27,194 nt of DNA from Pyrobaculum sp. (GTDB taxonomy: Archaea; Thermoproteota; Thermoprotei; Thermoproteales; Thermoproteaceae), in assembly GCA_009903905.1 (NCBI GenBank), contig WYEI01000168.1, positions 1 to 27,194 on the forward strand. The letters are read 5' to 3'. This document shows positions 15,323 to 22,633 of the stretch, piece after piece (the first letter of the stretch is position 1; each line of letters begins with the position of its first letter). A program made the translations under genes and the position numbers. The notes under the pieces are model-generated. The model saw only the letters and a program-made list of their open reading frames with translations, did no database searches and was not told the DNA's origin.

Positions 15323-15613
15323 TCAGCCCTGTGGGGAGGCGTGTCTGGTTTTTAGCTTTTCGTTGATCTCTTCTAGCGCCTTTGCCAGCGCCTCGACGAG
15401 GTTCGTATTCCGTAGCCTGACCAGCCTAGCGCGTCCTATACGCCTCTCCTCTACTATTCCGTATCTAGAGAGGAACTTGAGATGGGCCACGAGCTGGCTG
15501 TAGTTGGTCTCCAGTCTCTTCGCGAGCTCTGTGGCGTTTACCTCGCCGGTCTTCCACAGAGCCAGTATTATGCGTATCCGAAGCGGCGCGCCGAGCACCT
15601 CCTCCACAGTCAT
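15323..15613 (-). CDS. ArsR-like winged-helix transcription regulator coupled to cdc6
   Basis: The 96-residue protein is a single winged-helix domain: LGAPLRIRIILALW, the helix-turn-helix NATELAKRLETNYSQLVAHL, and the wing YGIVEERRIGRARLVRL, then a C-terminal helix likely used for dimerisation. There are no metal-binding cysteines as in metal-sensing ArsR proteins. The start overlaps the Cdc6 stop codon by 4 bp, so it is translated with the replication initiator. It could regulate that operon; the inverted repeat over the cdc6 promoter is a candidate site. Confidence 0.75.
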   Translation of the reverse strand: MTVEEVLGAPLRIRIILALWKTGEVNATELAKRLETNYSQLVAHLKFLSRYGIVEERRIGRARLVRLRNTNLVEALAKALEEINEKLKTRHASPQG

Positions 15614-16779
15614 CTAAGCTCCTCTTTAATCATCCTAGTGAGGAGCGATTCAAGGGTCTCTAGAGGTTCTGTTCCTATGGATATTAATGTGGTGCGTCCC
15701 CGAACTCCTTCGCCTTTTTTGTTTTGCCGGGTCTCTATAATGCCTCTATCTCTTAAATCGTTTAGATACGTCCATAGCTGGCTGTGTACTCTTGGCTTTT
15801 CGCCATATTCTTCGCATGTGATTTTGTAAGTTTCCTCGGCGTCTCCAAAGGTCACGTACGATGTATGTGAAGTCTTGAGAGTCCTCACGATGGCCAGCAG
15901 GAACAGTTTCTCATGTAGTGGTAGACCTGTAAGCACCTCTTCAGAAACGCCAAATAGGACCTCCTTTGACGACCTCCTAACGTCCTCCGGCGTTATCTGT
16001 CTCCTGCCGTTTTGTTGCGCCACGTAGGCGGCTCTGTAGAGGATGTCTATGGCAAGCCTCGCATCGCCTTTACTCGTGTCCAGCGGGTTTTGCGCGCCTG
16101 TGATATCGGCGATCATCTGAAGCACGTCCTCGCTGTGGGAACCCTCTGCAAGACCTGCCTTTGCCCTGTCGAGAAGTATGTCGAAGATCTGGTCTTTGGT
16201 GTAGGGGGTAAACCGCACGACGGATTTACCCATTATCCCCCTAGTGGAGGGGTCTAGGTTGTTGAGAACCGTATCGCTGTGTCCCACAATGGCTAGGGCG
16301 ATTCTGAACGCGCCGAGTTTGTCCGTCTCCTGACCTAGTCTGATAAAGGTGGAAAGTATATCCGGCGTGAAGTTGAACGCGTCGTCCAGAACCAGAAAGA
16401 CGTGGAGATCCCTCTCGCGTAGGTGCTCAACTAAGAGGGCTAGGAACTCGTCTCTGCTTAGGCCTCGTTTTGGAAACGGGATATTTAACGACCTGGCGAT
16501 TTCCCCTATAATTGCCGTGAAGTTTCTATAGAGAAAGCCGTTTATGTATACAAAGCGGGCCTTGGACTCGTTCTGCCGCAACTCCCACAGCTTACGTAGC
16601 GTTACGGTCTTGCCGGTGCCAGGCCTGCCGAGAAGGGTTACCCTAGGGTAGTGGTGTCCTGGGTTCCGCAACCAGCTACTTAATATCATGTCGAGTTGTT
16701 GTAGCTGTTGCTCTCTATGTGGAAGCCTAGGCGGCACATAACTGGGCGAAAACACGGCCTCATCAATGATGATAGCCAT
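15610..16779 (-). CDS. cdc6: Orc1/Cdc6-type replication initiator
   Basis: The 389-residue protein has the Orc1/Cdc6 layout: AAA+ domain with Walker A GRPGTGKT (51-58), Walker B LVLDDAF (Asp132, Asp133), sensor IVGHSDTVLNNL, sensor 2 region GDARLAIDILYRAAY, and a C-terminal winged helix (HSQLWTYLNDLRDRGIIETRQ). It binds origin DNA and loads MCM. It matches my recollection of the P. aerophilum Cdc6 in length and most motifs, including the Asp-Asp Walker B, but is not identical. ATG 16779 is 24 nt from a box A (16798-16808) that lies within a 7-bp inverted repeat. The gene is followed by a coupled winged-helix regulator. An origin may lie near; none could be proven. Confidence 0.95.
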   Translation of the reverse strand: MAIIIDEAVFSPSYVPPRLPHREQQLQQLDMILSSWLRNPGHHYPRVTLLGRPGTGKTVTLRKLWELRQNESKARFVYINGFLYRNFTAIIGEIARSLNIPFPKRGLSRDEFLALLVEHLRERDLHVFLVLDDAFNFTPDILSTFIRLGQETDKLGAFRIALAIVGHSDTVLNNLDPSTRGIMGKSVVRFTPYTKDQIFDILLDRAKAGLAEGSHSEDVLQMIADITGAQNPLDTSKGDARLAIDILYRAAYVAQQNGRRQITPEDVRRSSKEVLFGVSEEVLTGLPLHEKLFLLAIVRTLKTSHTSYVTFGDAEETYKITCEEYGEKPRVHSQLWTYLNDLRDRGIIETRQNKKGEGVRGRTTLISIGTEPLETLESLLTRMIKEELR

Positions 16780-16780
16780 G

Positions 16781-16820
16781 TGTAGACGGACAAAGCTGAT
16801 ATAAATACTTTCAGTCTACA
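16781..16820 (-). promoter_or_regulatory. cdc6 promoter with box A framed by a 7-bp inverted repeat
   Basis: On the plus strand TGTAGAC (16781-16787) and GTCTACA (16814-16820) are perfect inverted repeats with the box A GATATAAATAC (16798-16808) between them. One arm touches the start codon and the other lies upstream of the BRE position, so a dimer bound here would block transcription. A second, 6-bp pair (TAAGTG 16829-16834, CACTTA 16855-16860) lies further upstream. Autoregulation or origin binding by Cdc6, or by the coupled regulator, are options. Confidence 0.5.
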
Positions 16821-16857
16821 TAAAATAGTAAGTGTAGTAGTAGATCAAAAGTATCAC

Positions 16858-17154
16858 TTAACCCATGCGAATGAAATAGAGCGACCCCACCTTAACGACG
16901 TGACAACCAACACAACTAGGTTCTTTATTATCAACATGGTCAAAGACTTCAAACTTCTTTATTAGTGCCTTGAAGTATTTCATGGAATTACATGCTTCAA
17001 AGTAATTAATGTATGTATAAACATATATTACACCAGTCGCGACAGCCTCACAGCGTACCCCATCGTCAAAGTAATATATGCAGTCGCAGAGGTCTCTTGT
17101 GATTGTTTTTTCTTTTTTAGGTATAGTTTTTATTAAAATATACTTACGAATCAC
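16858..17154 (-). CDS. AT-rich, Cys-containing protein of unknown function at the end of the RFC operon
   Basis: A 98-residue protein whose GTG start overlaps the rfcL stop codon (GTGA), so it is probably co-translated with the clamp loader genes. It has six cysteines in CDC, RCE, ACN and CVGC contexts, which could form a metal site, plus many aromatic residues (YIYYFDD, VIYVYTYINYFEAC). The family is not recognised. Its base composition is far more AT-rich than its neighbours, which suggests acquisition or relaxed constraint, though the coupling to rfcL argues for a working gene. Confidence 0.5.
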   Translation of the reverse strand: MIRKYILIKTIPKKEKTITRDLCDCIYYFDDGVRCEAVATGVIYVYTYINYFEACNSMKYFKALIKKFEVFDHVDNKEPSCVGCHVVKVGSLYFIRMG

Positions 17155-18422
17155 AATAGGTTTTTGATATCTAGCGAGTTTATTCCCAGAGATTTGCTTA
17201 GCCTTTCTATAACATGCGGGTTATGTCTTGCTAGGGCGGAAAGGACATACATAAGCTCGGCTCTTACCAGAGACTGAGAGACGTGCAGATTTTGGGCTAG
17301 GTATTCTATTAAGGTCTCCCGCCGTCTCCTTGTCTCTTTGGTCCTCGCCAGAAGCAGAAGCCTCTGCGGGAAGCCGTATTTGATAAAAGGAGGTAGCCTG
17401 GGTTTGTTCTTTACCTGAGATACACCTCCCAGAGCCAGCTCAAGGGCATACGGCAGAAGTTCCCATTCCTGTGTGCGTTTAATCCTGCCTATAAACATAT
17501 CGGCTTTACTAAGCCTATCATATGCCACCGACATGAGCTCCAGTTCCTTATATACCACCGGTATGCTTTCAAGAGCCCACACGAAGTACTGCTCCCAGTC
17601 AAACGATGGGTTGAAAGAAACTGCACGAGCTTCGTCGAACCACCGCGCCTTGTAGACGCGGTCGAGGATTTCAAACATAGACAGCTGGGGGTTCCGCTCG
17701 CCGATTCTTTTAATGTCGTCGACTGTTAATACCCTTCTCCCGCCTGAGAGGTACATCTGCAGGTCGTTTATAGCCGCCCTCAAATCGCCGAGAGAAGATC
17801 TGGCGATGCTCCTCAAAGCCTCCTCCTCGCATTTGGCCCCCTCGCCTGTGCATACCCTCTTAAGCACCTCGACGACTTCATCCTCCGAAAGTTTCTTTAA
17901 ATTAACCACAAGCGACAGATCCCTAAGAGGTCTGAACTTCGGGTCGTAGGGATTATTCGCAGTCATCACTATGGGCACCTTCGCAGTTTCAATAATTTCA
18001 ATAATGGCCTCAAGCCCTCCCAAGTCCTCCTTCACGTGGAGCCCATCAACTTCATCGAAGAGAACGAGCTTGCCGCCGTAGCCGAAGAGCGAAGACTCCC
18101 TCAATCCTCTTCCCACAACTTGTTTTATCCTCTCTGCGGTCCGCATGTCGCTTGCGTTTAATTCGATGAGTTCGTAGTTTATCTCTCTGGCCAACGCGTG
18201 AACTATGGTGGTTTTTCCAACACCGGGAGGACCTGCCAGTAGGACCGCCTTGGCTTCAGATATCTCCTTGTTTCTCTTTTTACCCCACCGTGCGCAGAAC
18301 TCCCTAGGCGCCTTATACCTCGTACATATCCAAGACGCCAATGTGTACTTAGCCTCCTCTTGGTCCACTACCTCTGCAAAGGACTTGGGGCGGTACTTCT
18401 CTATCCAGGGAAGAGCCATCAC
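17151..18422 (-). CDS. rfcL: Replication factor C large subunit (clamp loader)
   Basis: The 423-residue AAA+ protein starts [20 protein letters not shown], the RFC box, with Walker A GPPGVGKT (64-71) and Walker B LFDEVDGL. As expected for the large subunit, the SRC arginine-finger motif of small subunits is missing. The C-terminal collar region is helical ([20 protein letters not shown]). It forms the pentameric clamp loader with RFC small subunits and opens the PCNA ring. I see no clear PIP box or lysine-rich tail at the C-terminus (ends LDIKNLL). The start overlaps rfcS by 4 bp (GTGA; ATG 18419 is an alternative). Confidence 0.93.
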   Translation of the reverse strand: MMALPWIEKYRPKSFAEVVDQEEAKYTLASWICTRYKAPREFCARWGKKRNKEISEAKAVLLAGPPGVGKTTIVHALAREINYELIELNASDMRTAERIKQVVGRGLRESSLFGYGGKLVLFDEVDGLHVKEDLGGLEAIIEIIETAKVPIVMTANNPYDPKFRPLRDLSLVVNLKKLSEDEVVEVLKRVCTGEGAKCEEEALRSIARSSLGDLRAAINDLQMYLSGGRRVLTVDDIKRIGERNPQLSMFEILDRVYKARWFDEARAVSFNPSFDWEQYFVWALESIPVVYKELELMSVAYDRLSKADMFIGRIKRTQEWELLPYALELALGGVSQVKNKPRLPPFIKYGFPQRLLLLARTKETRRRRETLIEYLAQNLHVSQSLVRAELMYVLSALARHNPHVIERLSKSLGINSLDIKNLL

Positions 18423-19408
18423 TTCTTCTTAGGCGGAGGCGCGGTTGGCCTCGCCTTTTTGCCGATGGCGCCGAGCCTTGCAAGAAGGTAGGCCAGTTGT
18501 ATCTCCTCATCGGCGCCCTGCGTAAGCCTGTAGTCCACATCTGCCAGCAACTCGGCGACCTCGGCCTTTACCTCGTCGTCAAGCGACATACGGATCAACT
18601 CCCTCTGAAACGCCCTGATGAAGTCGACGCCCGCCACGCCCTTTATATACATAAGCTCCCTCAGCTTCTCACGCGCCTTTAGATAGTCGCCGTTAAGCGC
18701 CAAGTTGAACAGCTCCACTATATCCGAAGGCCTCACGGCAGTAGCGGCGGCGGCGACCGCGTTGCCATCGACAACTTTATTAGTCGCGGCGGCTATCTGC
18801 AACAGATTTATGGCCCTCCGCATGTCGCCCTCGGAAAGTTCATAGATAACATCAACGGCGTCTTCTTTAAGGGTGATCCCCTCCCTCTCCGCTATATGCC
18901 TCAGCCTCTCCGCCATCAAGTGCCGCGGCAGAGGGGAGAACCGGAAGACAGCACACCTAGAAATTATAGGGTCGATAATGCGAGAAACGTAGTTTGCTAG
19001 TAGTATGAATCTTGTGTTTTGGGCGTATATTTCCATTATGCGCCTCAGTGCTTGTTGGGCGTCGCTGGTCATGTTGTCTGCTTCATCGAGTATTACGAGT
19101 TTGAAGGGGGCTTTGCCCACGGGCGCCGTTCTGGCGAACTCCTTAACACGTTCTCTGATCACGTTTATCCCCCTCTCGTCAGAGGCGTTAAGCTCAAGAG
19201 TATTCTCCCGCCAATACTCCCCATACAGCTCCCTAGCCAACACAAGCGCCATAGTAGTCTTGCCGGTGCCAGGCGGGCCGTAGAAAAGCAGATGCGGCAT
19301 ATTACCCCCCTTAACAAACTCCCTAAGCCTAACCTTAACCTCCTCCAAATCCACCACCTCATCAAACGAACGAGGACGATACTTCTCAAACCAGAAGAGC
19401 TCAGCCAT
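18419..19408 (-). CDS. rfcS: Replication factor C small subunit (clamp loader)
   Basis: From ATG 19408 the protein has 329 residues, the normal length for archaeal RFC small subunits. It shows the RFC box [19 protein letters not shown], Walker A GPPGTGKT (44-51), Walker [18 protein letters not shown], sensor 1 [11 protein letters not shown], the arginine finger ISRC, and sensor 2 [11 protein letters not shown]. The C-terminus is basic and proline-rich ([10 protein letters not shown]). The upstream extension of the frame to 19573 runs into the S7 gene and crosses the box A (GTTAAAAAC, 19427-19435, about 24 nt from 19408), so it is not real. rfcL overlaps by 4 bp, forming an rfcS-rfcL operon. 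Confidence 0.95.
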   Translation of the reverse strand: MAELFWFEKYRPRSFDEVVDLEEVKVRLREFVKGGNMPHLLFYGPPGTGKTTMALVLARELYGEYWRENTLELNASDERGINVIRERVKEFARTAPVGKAPFKLVILDEADNMTSDAQQALRRIMEIYAQNTRFILLANYVSRIIDPIISRCAVFRFSPLPRHLMAERLRHIAEREGITLKEDAVDVIYELSEGDMRRAINLLQIAAATNKVVDGNAVAAAATAVRPSDIVELFNLALNGDYLKAREKLRELMYIKGVAGVDFIRAFQRELIRMSLDDEVKAEVAELLADVDYRLTQGADEEIQLAYLLARLGAIGKKARPTAPPPKKK

Positions 19409-19437
19409 ACAGAGAAGATAAAACCTGTTAAAAACAG

Positions 19438-20106
19438 TTAGCGCGAGGCGGCTGCGATGCGTTCCAGCTCCTCGCGTTTTCTCACGGCGTAGCTCTTTGG
19501 GTCGTTGGCCGCCGCGGCTATGATTTCGTCGGCTAGACACTCCTCTATTGGCTTCGGGTTGTTGAAGGAACATGCCCTAGCACCCTCTGTAATCCAGCGG
19601 AGGGCGAGGTCGAGTCTTCTCTGTGGCGACACGTCCACAGACACGGCGTAGGCGATGCCGCCCATTATGATTCTTGTGACTTCCTCCCTAGGCGCGGTGT
19701 TGACTAGGGCGTCGATAAACACTTGAAGAGGATTCTGCCCTGTCTTGTAATGAATAAGCTCAAACGCCCTCTTGACTATGTTGTAGGCTTTGTGCTTTTT
19801 GCCGGCGTTTCGACCAGGCTTCATCATCAGGTTTATAAGCCGCTCCACTATGGGTATCCTAGCCTTCCCAAATCTGTGGCTCTGGTAACGTCCCTCGGTA
19901 TGGGGCAACATAACAGGCTTTAGACAGATGTACCTACGCAGACCTGGGTCGCGCACAACAACGTTTTCAAAACCCCACTTCCCAAACAGCAACACAGGCT
20001 CGCCGTTGAGAGTTCTTACGTCACGTGGACACTCCTCAACTATAGGCACGTCGCCTATGTATTCAACGCGGCTACTCTTGGGAAGTTGCTCACCGAAGAT
20101 GGACAT
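19438..20106 (-). CDS. rps7: 30S ribosomal protein S7 (uS7)
   Basis: The 222-residue protein (from ATG 20106; a GTG at 20115 would add three) carries the archaeal uS7 signatures: [20 protein letters not shown] and [16 protein letters not shown], then [20 protein letters not shown] and [20 protein letters not shown]. It binds the 3' major domain of 16S rRNA and helps organise the small-subunit head. ATG 20106 is preferred because the box A (20128-20135) is 24 nt away. The rfcS box A lies directly behind the S7 stop codon, so ribosomal and clamp-loader transcription are adjacent. In many archaea S7 lies with S12 and elongation factors instead. Confidence 0.95.
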   Translation of the reverse strand: MSIFGEQLPKSSRVEYIGDVPIVEECPRDVRTLNGEPVLLFGKWGFENVVVRDPGLRRYICLKPVMLPHTEGRYQSHRFGKARIPIVERLINLMMKPGRNAGKKHKAYNIVKRAFELIHYKTGQNPLQVFIDALVNTAPREEVTRIIMGGIAYAVSVDVSPQRRLDLALRWITEGARACSFNNPKPIEECLADEIIAAAANDPKSYAVRKREELERIAAASR

Positions 20107-20139
20107 ACCAGCCACACAAACTACGCCTTTAAAAACCTT

Positions 20140-20349
20140 TCAAACCCTCTTCTCTAGCAACAGCGCATTGACCACACGTCTCGTGTTTCGGTACTCGCCC
20201 TCGAGGCTTTCCACAATCTGCTTATACACGTCCAGGTAGGAGATGTGCTCATTCTCGGCTATTTTAGAAGCTACGCTGAGCAGAAAAGAGGGAGAGCACT
20301 CCACCCGGTACTTCTCCCCCCGCCACATCACAGTACACAAAACACCCAC
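20140..20349 (-). CDS. Short conserved-looking protein of unknown function
   Basis: A 69-residue protein starting at GTG 20349 (alternative ATG 20328). It begins with a short beta-like segment (CTVMWRGEKYRVEC), followed by helices (FLLSVASKIAENEHISYLDV, YKQIVESLEGEYRNTRRVVN). The family is not recognised. A possible box A (TGTTATAG on the minus strand, near 20372) fits the GTG start. It lies between a winged-helix gene and S7 on the same strand. Confidence 0.5.
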   Translation of the reverse strand: MGVLCTVMWRGEKYRVECSPSFLLSVASKIAENEHISYLDVYKQIVESLEGEYRNTRRVVNALLLEKRV

Positions 20350-20416
20350 GTAGCCACAGATGAATATTACTATAACACTTCTGCATACAACTGCCGCAGA
20401 TAGGAGTAGGCTGAAA

Positions 20417-20638
20417 CTAATTCATCTTCAGCTTCCACCGCGTATTGCAACGATTGCCCCCGAAACAGTAGCCAAGATACTCAACAACCCCCTCCCTCCT
20501 CAAACGCGCCAATATGGCAGTCACAGAACGCCTGTTGACGCCAAGTAGCTTGGCGATTTCGGCGCTACTCAATTCGCCGTATTCCCTCAACAAGTTTATA
20601 ATCTGCTCAGCCAACTTATGAGCGGTAATATCCCTCAT
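20417..20638 (-). CDS. Small winged-helix DNA-binding protein
   Basis: The 73-residue protein is a single helix-turn-helix domain: HKLAEQIINLLREYGELSSA, EIAKLLGVNRRSVTAILARL as the HTH, then RREGVVEYLGYCFGGNRCNT as the wing. It looks like a minimal MarR/Lrp-type winged helix with no ligand domain. Two cysteines in the wing (C..GGNRC) could be redox or metal linked. TATATA at 20661-20666 is 24 nt before the ATG. Upstream lies the orphan structured RNA, whose 3' end reaches this promoter. Confidence 0.65.
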   Translation of the reverse strand: MRDITAHKLAEQIINLLREYGELSSAEIAKLLGVNRRSVTAILARLRREGVVEYLGYCFGGNRCNTRWKLKMN

Positions 20639-20675
20639 CGCCTATCTCTTCCCTAATAGGTATATATCTCTTTTG

Positions 20676-20818
20676 CCTGACCTCCTCCCCGCCCTAAAGG
20701 GCGAGGGCTCCCTTGGGGCGGCTCATTGGCGCCCTCGCCCGGCCTTCAGAGGCCCCTCGGGCCGGGGTCATGGAGCTACCCGGGCCAGCACCGCGGGTCA
20801 TCCGCCCCCAGCAGGGGG
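20676..20818 (-). ncRNA. Orphan structured RNA resembling an IS605-type right end / omega RNA
   Basis: A very GC-rich, about 143-nt segment on the minus strand whose 5' end is set by a box A at 20838-20847. It opens with the hairpin GCCCCC-TGCT-GGGGGC, has pairing CCCGGCC/GGCCGGG in the middle, and ends with the hairpin CGCCC-TTTA-GGGCG followed by GGGAGGAGGTCA. That final hairpin and tail look like the right ends of archaeal IS200/IS605 elements, where tnpB omega RNAs end. A short in-frame peptide (MTPARGASEGRARAPMSRPK) could be a tnpB C-terminal remnant. No tnpB or tnpA is present, so this would be a solo end or an RNA under its own promoter. Family identity is from memory of such ends. Confidence 0.5.
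20686..20706. repeat. 21-bp direct repeat with hairpin, copy 1
   Basis: Identical to 20859-20879. The core CGCCCTAAAGGGCG forms a 5-bp stem with a TAAA loop. On the minus strand it is the 3'-terminal hairpin of the structured RNA. Confidence 0.7.
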
Positions 20819-20837
20819 CCTACTGCAGAAACGCCCA

Positions 20838-20847
20838 TTTTTAAAAA
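20838..20847 (-). promoter_or_regulatory. Symmetric box A upstream of the orphan structured RNA
   Basis: TTTTTAAAAA lies between the two 21-bp repeats. A minus-strand start 24 nt away falls at about 20818, exactly at the first stable hairpin. Confidence 0.5.
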
Positions 20848-20858
20848 CTTTCTCCCCA

Positions 20859-20879
20859 TCCCCGCCCTAAAGGGCGAGG
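20859..20879. repeat. 21-bp direct repeat with hairpin, copy 2
   Basis: Second copy of the hairpin repeat, starting 173 bp from the first. On the minus strand it lies upstream of the box A and outside the proposed RNA. It may be a second element end left by an earlier insertion or by deletion of an internal tnpB. Confidence 0.7.
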
Positions 20880-20916
20880 CTCTCGCCTGATGTAATTAAC
20901 ATAAAACGTTTTTAAC

Positions 20917-21339
20917 CTAGGACCGTAGCTTGTCTAGGTGAATGAGGTCAGAGGTGCTGAGAGGTGACGAGCGGCTTATAGATGACGACAAAACTCTCAA
21001 CGCCGCCTTAGCTGCGTAGGAAAATTTAGAGAGTTCTCTAAAAAGAGCAACGGCACGTCTCACAAGCATAGGAGACGGCTCTCTGTCAGGCTCTCCGTCA
21101 AACCACACGACGCATCTGCCAAACCAACATATCTGCAGATAGTACAAAACGCGGTCCTCCAGGTCGTACTCGGCCTCTGCCTCGAACAACCCACGTTTTA
21201 CAAATATATACTCGCCCACCACAGCATCGCCGCGCCTCAAGTGGGTCTTTTTTATCGTTAAGCCACCGCGGCGTATCAGCACTGCCAGCTCCTCAGACAC
21301 GTATACGTACACGGCAAAAACTAAATTACCAGCACCCAA
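20917..21339 (-). CDS. Protein of unknown function
   Basis: A 140-residue protein starting at TTG 21339. The N-terminal 80 residues look beta-rich (NLVFAVYVYVSEELAVLI, VVGEYIFVKRGLF, YLQICWFGRCVVWFDG), and the C-terminal 50 residues are helical (LVRRAVALFRELSKFSYAAK). No motif is recognised. GTATTATG on the minus strand (21355-21362) is about 22 nt upstream, which supports the unusual TTG start. Its promoter touches the C/D sRNA transcribed the other way. Confidence 0.55.
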   Translation of the reverse strand: MGAGNLVFAVYVYVSEELAVLIRRGGLTIKKTHLRRGDAVVGEYIFVKRGLFEAEAEYDLEDRVLYYLQICWFGRCVVWFDGEPDREPSPMLVRRAVALFRELSKFSYAAKAALRVLSSSISRSSPLSTSDLIHLDKLRS

Positions 21340-21361
21340 GTAAAGAAAACACAGGCATAAT

Positions 21362-21413
21362 ACGTGATGAAGACGGGATATGTCGATACGTGACGAGAAG
21401 AACCCAGCTGACT
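21362..21413 (+). ncRNA. C/D box sRNA, candidate 3
   Basis: Box C GTGATGA (21364-21370), a 12-nt guide (21371-21382), box D' TCGA (21383-21386), a 3-nt spacer, box C' GTGACGA (21390-21396), an 11-nt guide (21397-21407) and box D CTGA (21408-21411). The guides would pair with CAUAUCCCGUCU and CUGGGUUCUUC; predicted methylated bases are the second U of CAUAU and the last G of CUGGG. It fills the gap between the 140-residue gene and the end of the KaiC-like gene, both on the other strand. No clear own promoter is seen. Confidence 0.7.
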
Positions 21414-22188
21414 ACAATGTCGGCAGATATGTTACCGGCACAAGCGGCTCTTTGACCTGCCCCTTCACTACTATGCCGACTTTCGGCACTATCTCTATCT
21501 CGTAGATGCCGGGATGTACAGGGCTCCAACGCATCTTCCTCACAAACATAACTCTCTTAAACGCGCCGTCGCGGGCCTTGGCAATACCCATGATAAACAC
21601 GCCGGTGGCCAAGAATTCCTCCACTCCGTATCTGCTGATGGCGCCGGAGCCCGACGGTATCTCCGTGGTTATTATGTTGGTAGTGCCGATCTCCCTCTCA
21701 ATGCTCATGACGAGAACGCGGATGTACTCCCTAAGAACTTGTACGTCTTTGTCCAGCGACACGAGAGGCGCGATGGGGTCTATGACAAGCCTCTGGGCGT
21801 TTAGAGCCGCTACGTACTCCCTTATAGACGCCACCAGAGACTTGGCAATGGCGGTGGGGTCCTTTTCGCGAATACGCTCCACGATGTCCATCTCCGGCAC
21901 CAGCACCTCTATGAGGCCCTTAGCCCTCAGCTCCTCAACATCCCAGCCAAACCTCCTGGCTCCTTCCACAAACTGTTCATAGGTCTCGTCCACCGAAATG
22001 TAGATACCCGACTCGCCGTATTTCAAGGCACCCTGGATGAGAAATGTCAAAGCCGTCAACGTCTTGGCGGTGCCCGTCTCCCCCGAGATCAGATAGGTCC
22101 TACCTCTTATGAATCCCCCTCCCAAGACGGTGTCGAGCCCCTCGACGCCCGTGGGAATCGTCTCGTAGTAAAGCTGGTAATCAGACAC
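21412..22188 (-). CDS. KaiC-like RecA-superfamily ATPase, single domain
   Basis: The 258-residue protein is one KaiC/RadA-like domain: TGVEGLDTVLGGGFIRGRTY, Walker A GETGTAKT (36-43), the acidic pair in ISVDETYEQF, and Walker B LVIDPIAPL. Many archaea carry such single-domain KaiC homologues; they are not clock proteins, and signalling or regulatory roles are suspected. GTG 22188 is 23 nt from its box A (22209-22216). It diverges from the 127-residue gene at 22250, each with its own box A only 16 bp apart, so co-regulation is likely. Confidence 0.85.
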   Translation of the reverse strand: MSDYQLYYETIPTGVEGLDTVLGGGFIRGRTYLISGETGTAKTLTALTFLIQGALKYGESGIYISVDETYEQFVEGARRFGWDVEELRAKGLIEVLVPEMDIVERIREKDPTAIAKSLVASIREYVAALNAQRLVIDPIAPLVSLDKDVQVLREYIRVLVMSIEREIGTTNIITTEIPSGSGAISRYGVEEFLATGVFIMGIAKARDGAFKRVMFVRKMRWSPVHPGIYEIEIVPKVGIVVKGQVKEPLVPVTYLPTL

Positions 22189-22208
22189 AAAACGCTATTA
22201 CAGCCACC

Positions 22209-22233
22209 TTTAAATACTCTTCTATTTAAATAA
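22209..22233. promoter_or_regulatory. Paired divergent box A elements (KaiC-like / 127-residue protein)
   Basis: TTTAAATA (22209-22216) is 23 nt from GTG 22188 on the minus strand. TATTTAAATAA (22223-22233) is 23 nt from GTG 22250 on the plus strand. Their closeness means polymerase binding at one probably excludes the other. Confidence 0.55.
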
Positions 22234-22249
22234 GAACCCCTATCAGCCA

Positions 22250-22633
22250 GTGGAGACTGTGTTGCAGGAGAAGGTGAAGAGTCTAAACAAGCTACGTGTG
22301 TACATGCTAATAGAGTCCACAGGCCCTGAGATTAGCAAAGAGATCAGTAATTTCCTCTCAGAGGCGTTGTTGAGACCCATAGAAGCAAAAATGGGAAATG
22401 TCCACGTGGCCATGACCTTTCTCTGGAGTCTTCTCAACAAAGTGGCACAACAGCTAGAAGAAGTCGGCGAACAGGTAGTTGACATGGAATTCAGCCGCGG
22501 GAAGACAACGCTTGTGACAAAAAGCGGCTACGTCATAACCATTGTAGTAAGGACACGACATAACCAATACGTGTCAGAAATTGAAGGCGTAGTCGACGTC
22601 GAGGAGTCCCCGTTTAGGGTCGAGGATTTCTAA
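22250..22633 (+). CDS. Protein of unknown function divergent from the KaiC-like ATPase
   Basis: A 127-residue soluble protein starting at GTG 22250. The N-terminal two thirds are helical (VLQEKVKSLNKLRVYMLI, ISNFLSEALLRPIEAKMG, LLNKVAQQLEEVGEQV). The C-terminal third is beta-rich (KTTLVTKSGYVITIVVRTR and an acidic tail EGVVDVEESPFRVEDF). No family is recognised. Its stop codon overlaps the stop of the convergent PaREP2b gene by 3 bp. The shared promoter region suggests a link with the KaiC-like protein. Confidence 0.6.
   Translation: METVLQEKVKSLNKLRVYMLIESTGPEISKEISNFLSEALLRPIEAKMGNVHVAMTFLWSLLNKVAQQLEEVGEQVVDMEFSRGKTTLVTKSGYVITIVVRTRHNQYVSEIEGVVDVEESPFRVEDF

Noticed and set aside
15610..16779. 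Asp-Asp Walker B of Cdc6 as a loss of catalytic Glu
   Set aside because: As I recall, the P. aerophilum Cdc6 has the same LDDAF sequence, so this is normal for the lineage.
16764..16798. ATGATGA followed by CTGA near the cdc6 start
   Set aside because: Only 23 nt separate the boxes, with no D'/C' pair, and the C box is within the cdc6 coding start.
19409..19573. N-terminal extension of RFC small subunit
   Set aside because: It overlaps the S7 gene and the rfcS box A, and the family starts at the [12 protein letters not shown] region.
20676..20818. RNase P or SRP RNA as identity of the GC-rich RNA
   Set aside because: I could not find the conserved P4 strands of RNase P RNA or the helix 8 core of SRP RNA on either strand.
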